From NCBI GenBank assembly GCA_041392475.1, contig JAWKLZ010000002.1:372001-436000 (forward strand): a DNA stretch of 64,000 bases, given 5' to 3'. Both the position numbers and the translations under genes were made by a program. The notes beneath the pieces are model-generated. The model ran no database searches. It saw only the letters and a program-made list of their open reading frames with translations, and was not told the DNA's origin. Source of the DNA: Chitinophagales bacterium (lineage in GTDB: Bacteria; Bacteroidota; Bacteroidia; Chitinophagales; UBA2359). Positions 41,976 through 51,746 of the stretch are shown here, piece after piece. How positions within the stretch are numbered: the first letter of the stretch is position 1; every line of letters starts with the position of its first letter.

Positions 41976-43850
41976 TTATGGTTTAGGTACTCTTCTACCA
42001 GCATTAGGACCAGCAGGGCGAGGCATATCACCTCCAGTAGTAGGGCAGAATTTGATTTCTACTCTTCTGTTTAAGGCTTGATCAGCGTCTATACCTTTAC
42101 GGATAGCCGTATCAGACAATCCACCGATTGCAGGGTTAGCTTCACCACTGTACTGCAATACAAGTCTGTCTCTTGGGATACCGTATTTCTCAACCAAAGT
42201 GTTGATTACTTCTTGTGCACGTTTGTAAGAAAGTACATCGTTGTAACCATTTCCACCTCTACCATCTGTATGACCAATTACTGCTACTCTATCACCTGCA
42301 CATTGAGAATCTCTGATTTGGCGAGCAATTTCTGCCAATTGAGGCTCAAATTCAGGTTTGATACCGAAGCGGTTAGAATCAAACAAGATGTTTGGAAGCG
42401 TTCTTGAACAACAGTTTGGAGGAGGATTGTAAATTGGACGACAGCTTTTCTTGTTGCAATCACAGAAAGCATCTTTTCCACCAAACAATTTGTGTGCTTT
42501 GTCGCAATCCCATTCGTAGTTATGGCAACCAAATTCATCTACGGTTACTTTTTCACCTAAGATGTCGTAAGGAGGAGAGTGTGGACATTTGTCATCACAA
42601 TCCAATACACCGTCACGGTCGCTATCCAACATTCTACCTTTGGTATCAACAGGACAACCTTCGCGAGAATCTGGTTCTTCATCCCACATATTAGGCACAC
42701 CATCTTTGTCATCGTCAGATAGATCAGGAAGCTCTAACTCTTCACAGCAAGGAACTTCGTTTGCTTCTGAGTAAGCATAATCCAACGGATTCATCCACCA
42801 CAATGGCTCAACAGAGTTTTTCGCACCCAAATTGATGTTCAAACCAAGGTTGGTAAAAATGTAGGTATCATAATCACGGGTCAATGCACCCCATTCTTGC
42901 CATCTTTGACCATCCAATAAGTCGTCGTTAGTGTAAGTTACTTTACTTTCCAAAGACAAGTTCAATGTACGGTTCAATTTGAAAGCTAAACCAACACCTA
43001 CGTGAGCAGTTGGTTTATAAGAGAAATCATTGAAAGGTTTAGGATCGTCAAAATGACGTTCTGCTTGTGATTCATACTCACCATCCCAAAGTGCATCCAA
43101 AGCATCAACCAATGCTTCTTTATCCTCGTATTGAGAATAATTGTTGGAGATAATACCATAATCGTACTCATTGCCATTTGCATCCAATTGGTCAGTGAAT
43201 GTACGATATGCCAAACCACCCAGACCAGCAAAACCGTATAGGTTCAATTTGGTCTCTTGTGTGTGGAAACGGATGTTGTGGATGTTCAACATACCAGAAA
43301 GAACAGCTTCTCTAATTTTGGTTTTGTAGTTGTAGAAGATAAGATCACCATTCAAACCAACATAATTAGGTGTTCTCGTGTCATTGAACTCATCATAAAC
43401 AGGATTACCTGCCAATGCTTGGTTGGGTATATGACCATCTCCCAAACTACTTCGTGCCCATCCTTGGGTACCTTGCCAGTTTCTTCCAGTGGTTTCACCT
43501 GCCATAAAGCTACCTCTCAATGAGAAGGTGTAGCCCATAGCTCTTCTAATGTGACCACCTATACCAAAACCTGGTCGTGCCTTGATATCACCACTTACCA
43601 TCAATAAGCCTGCGTCTATACCTATCTCCCATTTATGGCGGGGTTTTGCAGGAAAGTTGTATTTTCTATCCATAAATTTGTCCTGCTGGTCGTGACGTTT
43701 TTCGGGAACAAATTCTTTGTATTCCTCGCTTCTCACTTCAGGATAGGGATAATCATCTGCTGCATCATCATCTTGGGCTAAGATTTGTATTGAAAATGAA
43801 CTTAGCAGCAAGAACAAAAATGTAAAGAGTAAATGTTTCTTGTTTGACAT
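41976..43850 (-). CDS. OmpA-family outer-membrane protein with thrombospondin type 3 repeats
   Basis: The 624-residue protein has a signal peptide (FTFLFLLLSSFSIQILAQ). Residues about 45-360 are a beta-barrel-like region with GIDAGLLMVSGDIKARPGFG and LNLSLESKVTYTNDD. Thrombospondin type 3 calcium-binding repeats follow (DDDKDGVPNMWDEEPDSREG and DSDRDGVLDCDDKCPH). A Cys-rich stretch then leads to the OmpA/MotB domain at about 490-610: ILFDSNRFGIKPEFEPQL, VIGHTDGRGGNGYNDVLSYK and RAQEVINTLVEKYGI. It probably anchors the outer membrane to peptidoglycan. A TATTTTTG -7-like box lies at 43911-43904, about 54 bp before the start, and a strong terminator follows. Confidence 0.93.
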   Translation of the reverse strand: MSNKKHLLFTFLFLLLSSFSIQILAQDDDAADDYPYPEVRSEEYKEFVPEKRHDQQDKFMDRKYNFPAKPRHKWEIGIDAGLLMVSGDIKARPGFGIGGHIRRAMGYTFSLRGSFMAGETTGRNWQGTQGWARSSLGDGHIPNQALAGNPVYDEFNDTRTPNYVGLNGDLIFYNYKTKIREAVLSGMLNIHNIRFHTQETKLNLYGFAGLGGLAYRTFTDQLDANGNEYDYGIISNNYSQYEDKEALVDALDALWDGEYESQAERHFDDPKPFNDFSYKPTAHVGVGLAFKLNRTLNLSLESKVTYTNDDLLDGQRWQEWGALTRDYDTYIFTNLGLNINLGAKNSVEPLWWMNPLDYAYSEANEVPCCEELELPDLSDDDKDGVPNMWDEEPDSREGCPVDTKGRMLDSDRDGVLDCDDKCPHSPPYDILGEKVTVDEFGCHNYEWDCDKAHKLFGGKDAFCDCNKKSCRPIYNPPPNCCSRTLPNILFDSNRFGIKPEFEPQLAEIARQIRDSQCAGDRVAVIGHTDGRGGNGYNDVLSYKRAQEVINTLVEKYGIPRDRLVLQYSGEANPAIGGLSDTAIRKGIDADQALNRRVEIKFCPTTGGDMPRPAGPNAGRRVPKP

Positions 43851-44310
43851 AGGTTATTATTTTTCGTTTGCTTAAATTCGCTTTTTTCGCTGCATAAAGT
43901 TAGCAAAAATACTTTTTATCACAACGAGGAATGGTAATAAAAGTATTACACACCTTTATTTTGATTGGTTACTAACATTCTTCACAGACCTACTACTTGC
44001 AAATATATGCCCCTATTTCTAATAATCAAACTAATTTGTTTTTTTTTTGTGCAAACTTAATAACGATAGTCATTGAGGTAAAGTTGCTATTGAAAATTTT
44101 ACACTTAAAAAATTGATAAGCATTTTTTTATAAATCATTCATTTACTTCACCACAACGATAGGTAGGTGGCTGGAAAATATTAAAATACTTACAAATAAG
44201 CTTAGGAATTGTTGCAATTTTCGTAAATAGCAGTCTAAATTTCAAGCGAGTTGAAGATAAAGTGATATATTTGTTAGAACATCATTTTAATATTAAAAAA
44301 ATAAATAAAC
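43851..44310. other. Intergenic region between divergent OmpA and small lipoprotein genes
   Basis: It is AT-rich with no gene. Possible -7 boxes: TATTTTTG on the minus strand (43911-43904) for the OmpA-family gene, and TATATTTG on the plus strand (44266-44273) for the small lipoprotein gene. Neither has a well-spaced TTTG. Confidence 0.45.
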
Positions 44311-44547
44311 ATGAAAAATTTTACACTGTTGCTACTTTTTTTTAGTGCATTGGCTGTATTTGCTGCATGCAGCAATGAAGGGGTAAGCATAGATCCTTCC
44401 CAACAGCAAGCTAAAATTGACTCTATCGTGAGTGCACGCACTTTGGTTATCAAGGATTCTTTGGATGCTGTTTGTACTCAACGAATGACAGAGGAAGTCA
44501 GCGCAAAGGTAGATTCAATTGTCAATGTGATGAAACCTTCTATGTAA
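44311..44547 (+). CDS. Small putative lipoprotein
   Basis: The 78-residue protein has a signal sequence (FTLLLLFFSALAVFAACSNE) with lipobox FAAC, so Cys20 is probably lipidated. The mature part is short, helical and charged, with the repeated heptad-like phrases KIDSIVSARTL and KVDSIVNVMK. No family is recognised. It has its own AT-rich upstream region and precedes the CNNM/CBS protein gene by 119 bp, so co-transcription is possible but not clear. Confidence 0.7.
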   Translation: MKNFTLLLLFFSALAVFAACSNEGVSIDPSQQQAKIDSIVSARTLVIKDSLDAVCTQRMTEEVSAKVDSIVNVMKPSM

Positions 44548-44666
44548 TTCATAATACTTCATTGATTTAAGTAACTGGCAATTTCTTTCTTTAAACTCAT
44601 TCTACTATGTCAAAGTATTATGGGGCTAAAGAAAAAAATTGCTATCACAATCAACCAAGCTGGTAG

Positions 44667-45938
44667 ATGAGCTATTTTACGGCCCTCATTATTACTTTAT
44701 TAGCCTCTGCATTTTTTTCTGGATTGGAATTCGCTTTCATTTCTGCAAATAAGCTTAAACTTGCTTTGCAGCAAAAACAAGGTGGAATAATAGGTGCATT
44801 GTTGTCATTGTATTATAAAAAGCCATCTCAGTTTTTGGCTACTACTCTTACAGGCAATAATATTGCCATGGTATTCTATGGAATTACGATGGCAAAAATA
44901 TTGGAGCCTTACTTATATACATGGTTTCCCAATTCTGAAATTTTGGTGCAGTTGGTCTTGACGATCATTTCTACTATCCTCATTTTGATTGTAGGAGAAT
45001 TTTTACCAAAAAATCTATTTCGACTCAATCCCAACGGAATACTACATGCTTTAGCCCTACCCTTTGCGGTGGTTTATGGCGGTTTATGGATTTTTGTCGT
45101 CTTTATTGTTTTCTTATCCAAAATAATCTTGAAGCTATTTTTTAAGATTGACTATAAAGATGAAGAGCAGTTGGTTTTGGAGAAAGTAGATTTGCAACAC
45201 TATTTGGAAGAAAATTTCGATGTCAATACAGATACTGCTTCAACCTCCAATAATGAACCTGCACCGGAAGAAAATACCTTATTGATCCAAAAAACATTAG
45301 AACTAACCAATACCAAGATTAGGGAATGTATGGTTCCCCGAACGGAGGTAATTGGAATCGAGCAATCTAATGAAATTGAGGAGATTAAATACAAATTTGT
45401 CGAAACCAAACACTCTAAGTTGGTAGTCTATGAAGAAGATATTGACCATATAGTAGGTTATGTTCACCATCAAGACATACTTAGAAACAAAAAAAATGTT
45501 TGGGAAATCATGGCAGTACCCGAAACTATGCCTGCTGTCACTTTACTTCAAACATTTATACGGAATCGAAAAAGCATCGCCTATGTAGTCGATGAATTTG
45601 GAGGCACTGCAGGTTTGGTAACGCTGGAAGACATCATTGAAGAAATTTTTGGAGAAATTGAAGACGAACACGATGATAAGGATTTGATTGACAAAAAAAT
45701 TGATGAAAAAACTTTTCGTCTTTCAGCTAGACTTGAAATAGATTACCTCAATGAAAAATACAACCTGCAAATTCCAGAAGGAGATTATGAGACATTGAGC
45801 GGCTATATTATGCACATACATGAAAGTATTCCAGCAATAGGAGAATTGATAGAAACAGCCCATTTTGAGTTTAAAATTTTGGATGCAAGTCAAAATCTTA
45901 TCAAAATTGTGCTACTTAGACTCAAAGGCGACTTTTAA
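44667..45938 (+). CDS. CNNM/CBS/CorC-HlyC family membrane protein (hemolysin-type, Mg/Co efflux-like)
   Basis: The 423-residue protein has an N-terminal CNNM membrane domain (about 1-165) with ALIITLLASAFFSGLEFAFI, typical of the DUF21 family, and a central NNIAMVFYGI. A CBS pair follows (about 205-335; TKIRECMVPRTEVIGIE, then FVETKHSKLVVYEED), ending with YVVDEFGGTAGLVTLEDIIE, the conserved exit of the second CBS. The terminal 80 residues form a CorC_HlyC domain (YNLQIPEGDYETLSGYIM). It is probably a divalent-cation transporter or regulator rather than a true hemolysin. A promoter for the next gene begins 12 bp after its stop. Confidence 0.94.
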   Translation: MSYFTALIITLLASAFFSGLEFAFISANKLKLALQQKQGGIIGALLSLYYKKPSQFLATTLTGNNIAMVFYGITMAKILEPYLYTWFPNSEILVQLVLTIISTILILIVGEFLPKNLFRLNPNGILHALALPFAVVYGGLWIFVVFIVFLSKIILKLFFKIDYKDEEQLVLEKVDLQHYLEENFDVNTDTASTSNNEPAPEENTLLIQKTLELTNTKIRECMVPRTEVIGIEQSNEIEEIKYKFVETKHSKLVVYEEDIDHIVGYVHHQDILRNKKNVWEIMAVPETMPAVTLLQTFIRNRKSIAYVVDEFGGTAGLVTLEDIIEEIFGEIEDEHDDKDLIDKKIDEKTFRLSARLEIDYLNEKYNLQIPEGDYETLSGYIMHIHESIPAIGELIETAHFEFKILDASQNLIKIVLLRLKGDF

Positions 45939-45949
45939 TTTGGCTAGGA

Positions 45950-45981
45950 TTTGAATTTACGTTTGAATAAATGTATTTTTG
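45950..45981 (+). promoter_or_regulatory. Promoter of the foldase gene (Bacteroidota -33/-7 type)
   Basis: TTTG (45950-45953), 20 nt, then TATTTTTG (45974-45981). The -7 box lies 43 nt upstream of the ATG. Confidence 0.65.
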
Positions 45982-46023
45982 CCCTCCAATTTTCAAAAAT
46001 AAACTTAGAACAATAAAACTTCA

Positions 46024-48174
46024 ATGGCAGCAATAGGTAAGATACGAGAACACGTAGGATTGCTAGTGTTTGTGATTGCAGCCGCTATCGTGGCTTTCTT
46101 ATTCATGGACGCGATGAGCAGTGCTAACAGAGGACAGGTTGATCCTAACATACTGGGAAATGTGGATGGCGAACCCTTATTGAGGACCGCCTACGAAACG
46201 AGAGTCAAACAAATGGAGGATAACTACAATCAAAGTGGTATTCCTGTTGATGACAAAACTCGCTTAGACATTAGAGAGCAAGCTTGGCAGCAGTATGTAC
46301 AAGAAAAACTCAGTGAGAGAGCTTATGCCGATTTAGGCTTAACGGTTCCCAATGCAGAATTCAAAGATGTATTGTTTTCTCACCCTGGCATCACCAATGC
46401 GGAAATCTTTAAAGGCGAAGACGGCCTTTTTAGCAAAGCCAAACTGGACGAATATCTAGAAAGTTTGAACCTTAGTCCAGAAGATCCTGGCTACAGCACT
46501 GCTCAAACACAAAAACGTCAGTTCAAATCTTTTGAACAAAGTGTTTATCAGGGCCAATTACGAGACAAATACAATGCCTTGGTTAATAAGGCGATTTACA
46601 TTCCAAGTTGGTTCGCTAAACAAAATTATGCTGAGAAAAATGCAAAAGCGCAAGTTCGTTTTGTGCAGATTCCTTACAGCACTATTGATGAAAGTGAAAT
46701 CAGCATTTCGGATAGTGATTTGACAGCATATATGAATGCTCGCCCCAACGAGTTCCGTCAAAAAGAAGAAACCCGTAGTGTTGATTTTGTCATTTTTCCT
46801 ATCAACCCTTCGGCAGCAGATACTTCTGAAGCAGAAAAGAAAATCAACGATAATTTGGCAGAATTCAAGACTGCAAAAGATGCTAAAAGTTTTTTAGCTC
46901 TTAAATATTCTGAAACTCCCTTCAATTCGGCTTATTTTTCCAAAGAAAACTTGACTGCAAAACCAGATATAAAAGATTCTCTCTTTGTAGTTGAAAAAGG
47001 TACAGTTATCGGTCCTTACTACGAAGCTGGGACGTATAAAGCAGTGAAATTGATGGATCGAAAAATGATTGCAGATTCAGCCAAAATCAGATTGATTGTG
47101 AAACAAGCAGGTCAAACTATTTCTTTTCCAAGAGCAAAAGAAATTATTGATAGCCTCAAAATACGACTGGATCAAGGGGATGACTTTGGAGGTTTAGCAA
47201 GTGCTTTCTCTGATGATGCCTCAAAAGATAGTGGTGGAGAAATGGAAGAGTACATCAAACCTGGGCAATTTAGAGGTTTGCCTGCTCTGGATAATGCTAT
47301 TTTTTATGAGCATAAAGAAGGAGATGTATTTACCGTTCAAACAGCTCAAGGCTGGCACTTGGTAGAAATTTTGGATGCAGATGCCAATACTGAAGCAGTA
47401 CAAGTAGCGACTTTTACTCGAAACATTGAAGCAAGTAAAGCTACAAGAGACGAAGCGTATGCCAATGCAAACAGTTTTGTGGCAAGTAATAGAACTTTGG
47501 ATCAATTTACAAAGGCAGCGGAAGCAAAAGGTGTGAAAGTTAACAATGCATCAGGTCTTACCAAAAATAGCTACAATATCACAGGATTGGGTGTCAATAA
47601 TGAAATCGTGACTTGGGCGTATCAAGCAAGCCCAGGAGATGTGATTGACAAAGTATTGCAGGCAGACCAAACACTTCCTGGTGGTCGAACATTAGAAAGA
47701 TATGTTGTCGTTGCATTGAAATCAGTAAGTGAACCAGGTATAGAGCCTTTGGAAAATGTGCGGTCAAGAGTAGAAGGAGAGGTGAAAAAAGAAAAGCAAG
47801 CTGTAAAAATCAAAGAAAAAATTGGTTCTGCAGGCAGTTTGGATGCAGTAGCTTCTCAAATGGGCGTAGAAATAAGTACTGCATCTGATGTGGACTTTGC
47901 TTCTTTTAGCCCTTCTGAACTTGGTCCTGAACCCAAAGTACAGGCAGCGATTTTTGCTCTTAAACCCAATACTGTTTCTAAACCTATTGCAGGTTCGAGA
48001 GGGGTATATGTAGTAGAGGTCACTTCTGTTAGTGATGCTGGCGAGCCTGCTGACATGGCAGCTGCAAAAAAAGAAGCAGCTACACAGATCAGTCAACGAG
48101 TTAACTCTTTGTTTTCTAACATAGCAGACAAAGCGGAGATAGAAGATCTCCGCATCAATACAAGAACGTATTAA
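46024..48174 (+). CDS. Membrane-anchored peptidyl-prolyl isomerase (PpiD/SurA-like foldase)
   Basis: The 716-residue protein has an N-terminal transmembrane anchor (LLVFVIAAAIVAFLFMDAMS). A SurA/PpiD N-terminal chaperone domain follows (VDGEPLLRTAYETRVKQMED, EQAWQQYVQEKLSERAYADL). A parvulin-type PPIase domain lies at about residues 350-460, with AKEIIDSLKIRLDQGDDFGG then LASAFSDDASKDSGGEMEEY and EGDVFTVQTAQGWHLVEILD. The C-terminal part looks like a second, degenerate parvulin unit (SRVEGEVKKEKQA, GSAGSLDAVASQMGVEI). It is expected to fold outer-membrane and secreted proteins in the periplasm. It is followed by a strong terminator. Confidence 0.9.
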   Translation: MAAIGKIREHVGLLVFVIAAAIVAFLFMDAMSSANRGQVDPNILGNVDGEPLLRTAYETRVKQMEDNYNQSGIPVDDKTRLDIREQAWQQYVQEKLSERAYADLGLTVPNAEFKDVLFSHPGITNAEIFKGEDGLFSKAKLDEYLESLNLSPEDPGYSTAQTQKRQFKSFEQSVYQGQLRDKYNALVNKAIYIPSWFAKQNYAEKNAKAQVRFVQIPYSTIDESEISISDSDLTAYMNARPNEFRQKEETRSVDFVIFPINPSAADTSEAEKKINDNLAEFKTAKDAKSFLALKYSETPFNSAYFSKENLTAKPDIKDSLFVVEKGTVIGPYYEAGTYKAVKLMDRKMIADSAKIRLIVKQAGQTISFPRAKEIIDSLKIRLDQGDDFGGLASAFSDDASKDSGGEMEEYIKPGQFRGLPALDNAIFYEHKEGDVFTVQTAQGWHLVEILDADANTEAVQVATFTRNIEASKATRDEAYANANSFVASNRTLDQFTKAAEAKGVKVNNASGLTKNSYNITGLGVNNEIVTWAYQASPGDVIDKVLQADQTLPGGRTLERYVVVALKSVSEPGIEPLENVRSRVEGEVKKEKQAVKIKEKIGSAGSLDAVASQMGVEISTASDVDFASFSPSELGPEPKVQAAIFALKPNTVSKPIAGSRGVYVVEVTSVSDAGEPADMAAAKKEAATQISQRVNSLFSNIADKAEIEDLRINTRTY

Positions 48175-48235
48175 GAAGGCTTATATAAATGAATTGACAA
48201 CTATTACATTTACAATTCATTTGAAATAAAATAAG

Positions 48236-48270
48236 GCGCAGGTCGGTAACATTACCCACCTGCGCTTTTT
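48236..48270 (+). terminator. Intrinsic terminator of the foldase gene
   Basis: GCGCAGGT (48236-48243) pairs with ACCTGCGC (48258-48265), followed by five T. It lies 62 bp after the stop codon. Confidence 0.85.
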
Positions 48271-48367
48271 GTTTTCCCCTAAAACGATTTGAAGTATTTG
48301 GCTGTTGTAAGGTCAGATGTGGACTTATATCCACATAAAAATTCATCAAAACAAAATATTTTACAAT

Positions 48368-48886
48368 ATGGAAGATATAATTGTCAATAGAGTGGCCCAA
48401 AGTGGTATTCTCACCCTCAATTTGGAGGATTTTTATCCAAAAAAAGAGATGGTGCTATTCGATATCAAAAACTACTTGTATATGGAATTGATGTTAAAAG
48501 AAAAAGAATTCCGAACTAGCCTGAAAGAATTAGATTGGAGTATATATGAAAACCAACACGTTGCCATCACTTGCACAACAGATGCCATTGTGCCGATATG
48601 GGCTTATATGCTCATTGCCGCTTACCTAGAACCGATTGCAGCGAGTATGGTTTTTGGAGATTTGGAACTTCTAAAAACACTTTTGTTTGACAAAGCCTTG
48701 GGTAAAATCAATCCTGAAGATTATCGTGATAAAAGGGTGGTTGTCAAAGGTTGTGGAGATAAAGCAGTGCCTATTTCGGCCTATGTGGAAATTACCCGAT
48801 TGTTGAAGCCCGTTGTAAAGAGTATTATGTATGGTGAACCTTGCTCAACGGTTCCGATTTATAAACAACCAATGCTTAGAAAATAG
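48368..48886 (+). CDS. DUF2480 family protein
   Basis: The start used is MEDIIVNRVAQSGI at 48368; an upstream in-frame Met adds 17 residues that do not look conserved. The protein is about 172 residues and soluble, matching the Bacteroidota-specific DUF2480 family by ILTLNLEDFYPKKEMVLFDI, VAITCTTDAIVPIWAYMLI and VVKGCGDKAVPISAYVEITR. The function of the family is unknown. It is 11 bp upstream of the TauE/SafE permease gene, which suggests one transcript. Confidence 0.85.
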   Translation: MEDIIVNRVAQSGILTLNLEDFYPKKEMVLFDIKNYLYMELMLKEKEFRTSLKELDWSIYENQHVAITCTTDAIVPIWAYMLIAAYLEPIAASMVFGDLELLKTLLFDKALGKINPEDYRDKRVVVKGCGDKAVPISAYVEITRLLKPVVKSIMYGEPCSTVPIYKQPMLRK

Positions 48887-48897
48887 TAATAGAATAA

Positions 48898-49653
48898 ATG
48901 GAACACTGGGAGTTACTGATTTTTTTCTTTGGTATTGCAGTTTTGTATTCATCCGTTGGTTTTGGAGGGGGATCCAGTTATTTGGCGATTTTGGCATTGT
49001 ACAGTATTGATTACCGTTTATTGAGGGCAACAGCTTTGCTGTGCAACATTATCGTTGTAAGTGGCGGAACCTATATTTTCTACAAAAAGGGCTTTTTGAA
49101 CTGGCGAAAAATGCTACCTTTGGTATTGATCAGTGTTCCAATGGCTTATATTGGAGGAAGTCTTCATATAAGTCAACGTACTTTTTTTATTCTACTGAGT
49201 GTAGCCCTGATTCTCGCTGCAATTTTGATGCTTATTCAATCTTACAAAAACGTAGAAGGAAATGCACTCAACAGTATTAGAATGACCAATGAAACATTTA
49301 ATGCAGGATTGGGTGGTGGAATTGGATTTCTTTCGGGTATGGTGGGAATTGGTGGTGGAATTTTTTTAGCTCCTGTTTTACATTTACTGAAATGGGACGG
49401 AGCTAAAACAATTGCAGCAACTGCCAGTTTTTTTATATTGGTCAATTCTATTTCGGGATTGGCAGGTCAAATGAGCAATCCTGAATTTAAACTCAATTGG
49501 GAGTTTGCGGCAATGCTCATGGGAGCTGTTTTTGTAGGAGGGCAAATTGGTTCTCGCTTGGGTGCAGTTTGGTTTTCCCCCAACTGGGTTCGCCGCTTGA
49601 CCGCAGTTCTGATTCTTTTTGTAGGAGTTAGGATATTGTTGAAGTATCTTTAA
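48898..49653 (+). CDS. TauE/SafE family permease (sulfite exporter-like)
   Basis: The 251-residue protein has about seven transmembrane helices and the two family repeats: FGGGSSYLAILALYSID in the first half and NAGLGGGIGFLSGMVGIGGG in the second. The Gly-rich VGIGGG loop is characteristic. Members move sulfite, sulfoacetate, sulfonates or other small anions; the substrate cannot be fixed by eye. It follows the DUF2480 gene by 11 bp and precedes a HEAT-like gene by 32 bp, so the three probably form one operon. Confidence 0.92.
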   Translation: MEHWELLIFFFGIAVLYSSVGFGGGSSYLAILALYSIDYRLLRATALLCNIIVVSGGTYIFYKKGFLNWRKMLPLVLISVPMAYIGGSLHISQRTFFILLSVALILAAILMLIQSYKNVEGNALNSIRMTNETFNAGLGGGIGFLSGMVGIGGGIFLAPVLHLLKWDGAKTIAATASFFILVNSISGLAGQMSNPEFKLNWEFAAMLMGAVFVGGQIGSRLGAVWFSPNWVRRLTAVLILFVGVRILLKYL

Positions 49654-49685
49654 AAACCTTTTCAATTCAATTCTCATTATCAATA

Positions 49686-50198
49686 ATGGACATCCGAACT
49701 ACTTTACTTCAAAAGCACTCCAAAGCAAATACAATGCAAATTGTGGATTTCATTGGTGATGACCAAACACGATTTGATGAGTTGATGGAATTACTTTTGA
49801 ATGGAGAACCCCTTGTCGTACAACGAGCAGCATGGGCAGTAGGGCATTGTGGAGTTACTTATCCTCGATTAATTCACAAGCATTTTCAGTCAATGATTGA
49901 CAAATTGAAGCAACCCAATATTCACGATGCTGTCAAACGCAATACAGTGAGGGTTTGGCAGTTTGTAGAGATCCCAGAAGAATTTATGGGTTCAATTGCC
50001 AGTATTTGTTTTGATTATTTGGCGGATGTAAAACAAGCAGTTGCCATTAAAATTTTCTCCATGACCGTTCTCCTGAACATTACCCAGAAAGTTCCTGAAC
50101 TAAAAAACGAACTACGTCTGCTCATTGAAGAACAAATGCCTTATGGATCAGCAGGTTTTCGGAGTCGGGGACGTAAAACACTGAAGCAACTGAAATAA
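49686..50198 (+). CDS. HEAT-like helical repeat protein
   Basis: The 170-residue soluble protein consists of repeated helix pairs resembling HEAT/ARM repeats: RFDELMELLLNGEPLVVQRA followed by AWAVGHCG, and AVKRNTVRVWQFVEIPEEFM, then DYLADVKQAVAIKIFSMTVL. It has no catalytic motif. Proteins of this size and pattern are common in Bacteroidota and unassigned; DNA-glycosylase-like AlkD-type HEAT proteins are another possibility, but their aspartate is not evident. It is the last gene of the DUF2480/permease group. Confidence 0.7.
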   Translation: MDIRTTLLQKHSKANTMQIVDFIGDDQTRFDELMELLLNGEPLVVQRAAWAVGHCGVTYPRLIHKHFQSMIDKLKQPNIHDAVKRNTVRVWQFVEIPEEFMGSIASICFDYLADVKQAVAIKIFSMTVLLNITQKVPELKNELRLLIEEQMPYGSAGFRSRGRKTLKQLK

Positions 50199-50352
50199 TG
50201 CCATGTTGTTTAAGTCCAATTACACATTCATGTCATTTCATTGTCAATTTTCCAATTAAGTAGTCAGCGATATTTATTTTAACAATTGAAATTTCTCAAA
50301 CAACTGTTTATCAGTGTGTTTTTTGATTTTAATTGTCATTTTGATTTACTAC

Positions 50353-50553
50353 TTATACTTCTTCTTTCCACACCATCCACAATAAATGCAGCAAATAAGC
50401 AAGTATTGGTGTAGTAATGGTAGCACCTGCGGGATCCGCATCGGTTAGTTCGTAACCAAAAAAACGGATTCCTATAGTGAACAAAGCCAAAAAGCCAATT
50501 GCCACTGCTATTATTGTTTTGATATATAAAGGTTTGTTAAAAGGAACGTGCAT
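50353..50553 (-). CDS. Small hypothetical membrane protein
   Basis: The 66-residue protein has two transmembrane segments, KTIIAVAIGFLALFTIGIRF and TITTPILAYLLHLLWMVW, joined by an acidic loop. No family is recognised. The hydrophobic pattern, a good ATG and the absence of a competing ORF on the other strand support a real gene. It is convergent with the HEAT-like gene. Confidence 0.65.
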   Translation of the reverse strand: MHVPFNKPLYIKTIIAVAIGFLALFTIGIRFFGYELTDADPAGATITTPILAYLLHLLWMVWKEEV

Positions 50554-50838
50554 GAAAGTATATTTTTGTATTTCCTAAATGCTCTAAATTTGATTTTCTA
50601 TTGCACTACAAAGGTAACAGATGATTGGAATATAAACCAATCACAACCCTTTTAGTACATGCATTTTCTTACTGCAAATCTACTCAACCAAAAGCCGATT
50701 CCAAATTGATTTGATACCAAATTTTCAAAAATAAGCTTCTTCTCTCCTTTTCAATGTCCCAAACCTCCGCCACAATACGTCTATGCTGGGTGAAATCGAA
50801 ATCATTTATTTCTTATCACCCTAAATTTCCATTTTCTA

Positions 50839-51711
50839 ATGAACAACCTAATAAGATTTTTCACCCACAGTTTTTACTTGCTTCTATTGCTCAATATTTT
50901 TAGCAGCAACTTATTTGCCCAGCGATTCAATACACCCAACACCATCAAACAGGCCACACTCATTCCCTGCTTGATTGTCCGACCAGATGCCTGCACTAAA
51001 GTTGATGGACAATTTATGGACAATGACGGCCACGTTGCCGTTTTCAATGAATATGCTGCAAATGGCAACTATTTCATTGCAGCACCTCACGGAGTATGTG
51101 ACGACAAAACCCGCCAAATTGTAGAGGTTTTGTACCAACAAGGAAATGGTCGTTGGGATGCTTTGACAGCTCGTTATTTCCGCAAACCCAACCTGCATTT
51201 TAATGTGAACCGCCCTACTTTGGAAATAGAAGATGCAAAGAAAAACGACGGTATTGACGACTACTTACAGGAAGAATTTACCGCAGATGCCCGCAATGTG
51301 TATGAATGTTATGTCAATAGAATCAAAGGTTTACAATCCTTTGCAGGTATGAAACTTTTTGTAGAAATTCATGGAAACGGCAATAATAGTCGAAAAAATT
51401 ATCTGGATATTGCCACCTATTCGGGTATGTCACCTCAAAAGGCGAATCAAGTAAAAGCCATTTTTCAAAGTGCGCTGCAAAACAACAATGTGCCGCTGAC
51501 CGCAGCAGTGGAAGGTACTGCAACCGACCCTTACTTTAAAGCAACTGCCAGCAAACAAAATGGACTTTTCTGTATGTTGGAAAACGTGAATGTACCTTAT
51601 CTACACATCGAAATCCCAGCCGATTACCGAAAAATCGATGCCAATAGAACTAAAATAATTGCCGCATTGTTACAAGCTTTGACCCAATTGCAGAACGGGA
51701 ATGTGTTTTAG
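50839..51711 (+). CDS. Secreted protein, possibly N-formylglutamate amidohydrolase-like
   Basis: The 290-residue protein has a signal peptide (SFYLLLLLNIFSSNLFAQ). The mature part contains FIAAPHGVCDDKTRQIVEVL, then FVEIHGNGNNSRKNYLDIAT and YLHIEIPADYRKI. The spacing of PHG, a conserved Asp/Arg region (ADARNVYECYV), HGNG and a late HIEIP resembles the metal-dependent N-formylglutamate amidohydrolase / poly-gamma-glutamate hydrolase type of fold, in which His and Glu ligate zinc. This is a weak, motif-level resemblance and I would call the function unknown. It is a single gene convergent with the trans-sulfuration gene, with a hairpin between. Confidence 0.55.
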   Translation: MNNLIRFFTHSFYLLLLLNIFSSNLFAQRFNTPNTIKQATLIPCLIVRPDACTKVDGQFMDNDGHVAVFNEYAANGNYFIAAPHGVCDDKTRQIVEVLYQQGNGRWDALTARYFRKPNLHFNVNRPTLEIEDAKKNDGIDDYLQEEFTADARNVYECYVNRIKGLQSFAGMKLFVEIHGNGNNSRKNYLDIATYSGMSPQKANQVKAIFQSALQNNNVPLTAAVEGTATDPYFKATASKQNGLFCMLENVNVPYLHIEIPADYRKIDANRTKIIAALLQALTQLQNGNVF

Positions 51712-51746
51712 TAACTCCAATAAAATTAGTTTCTCGACGACATAAA

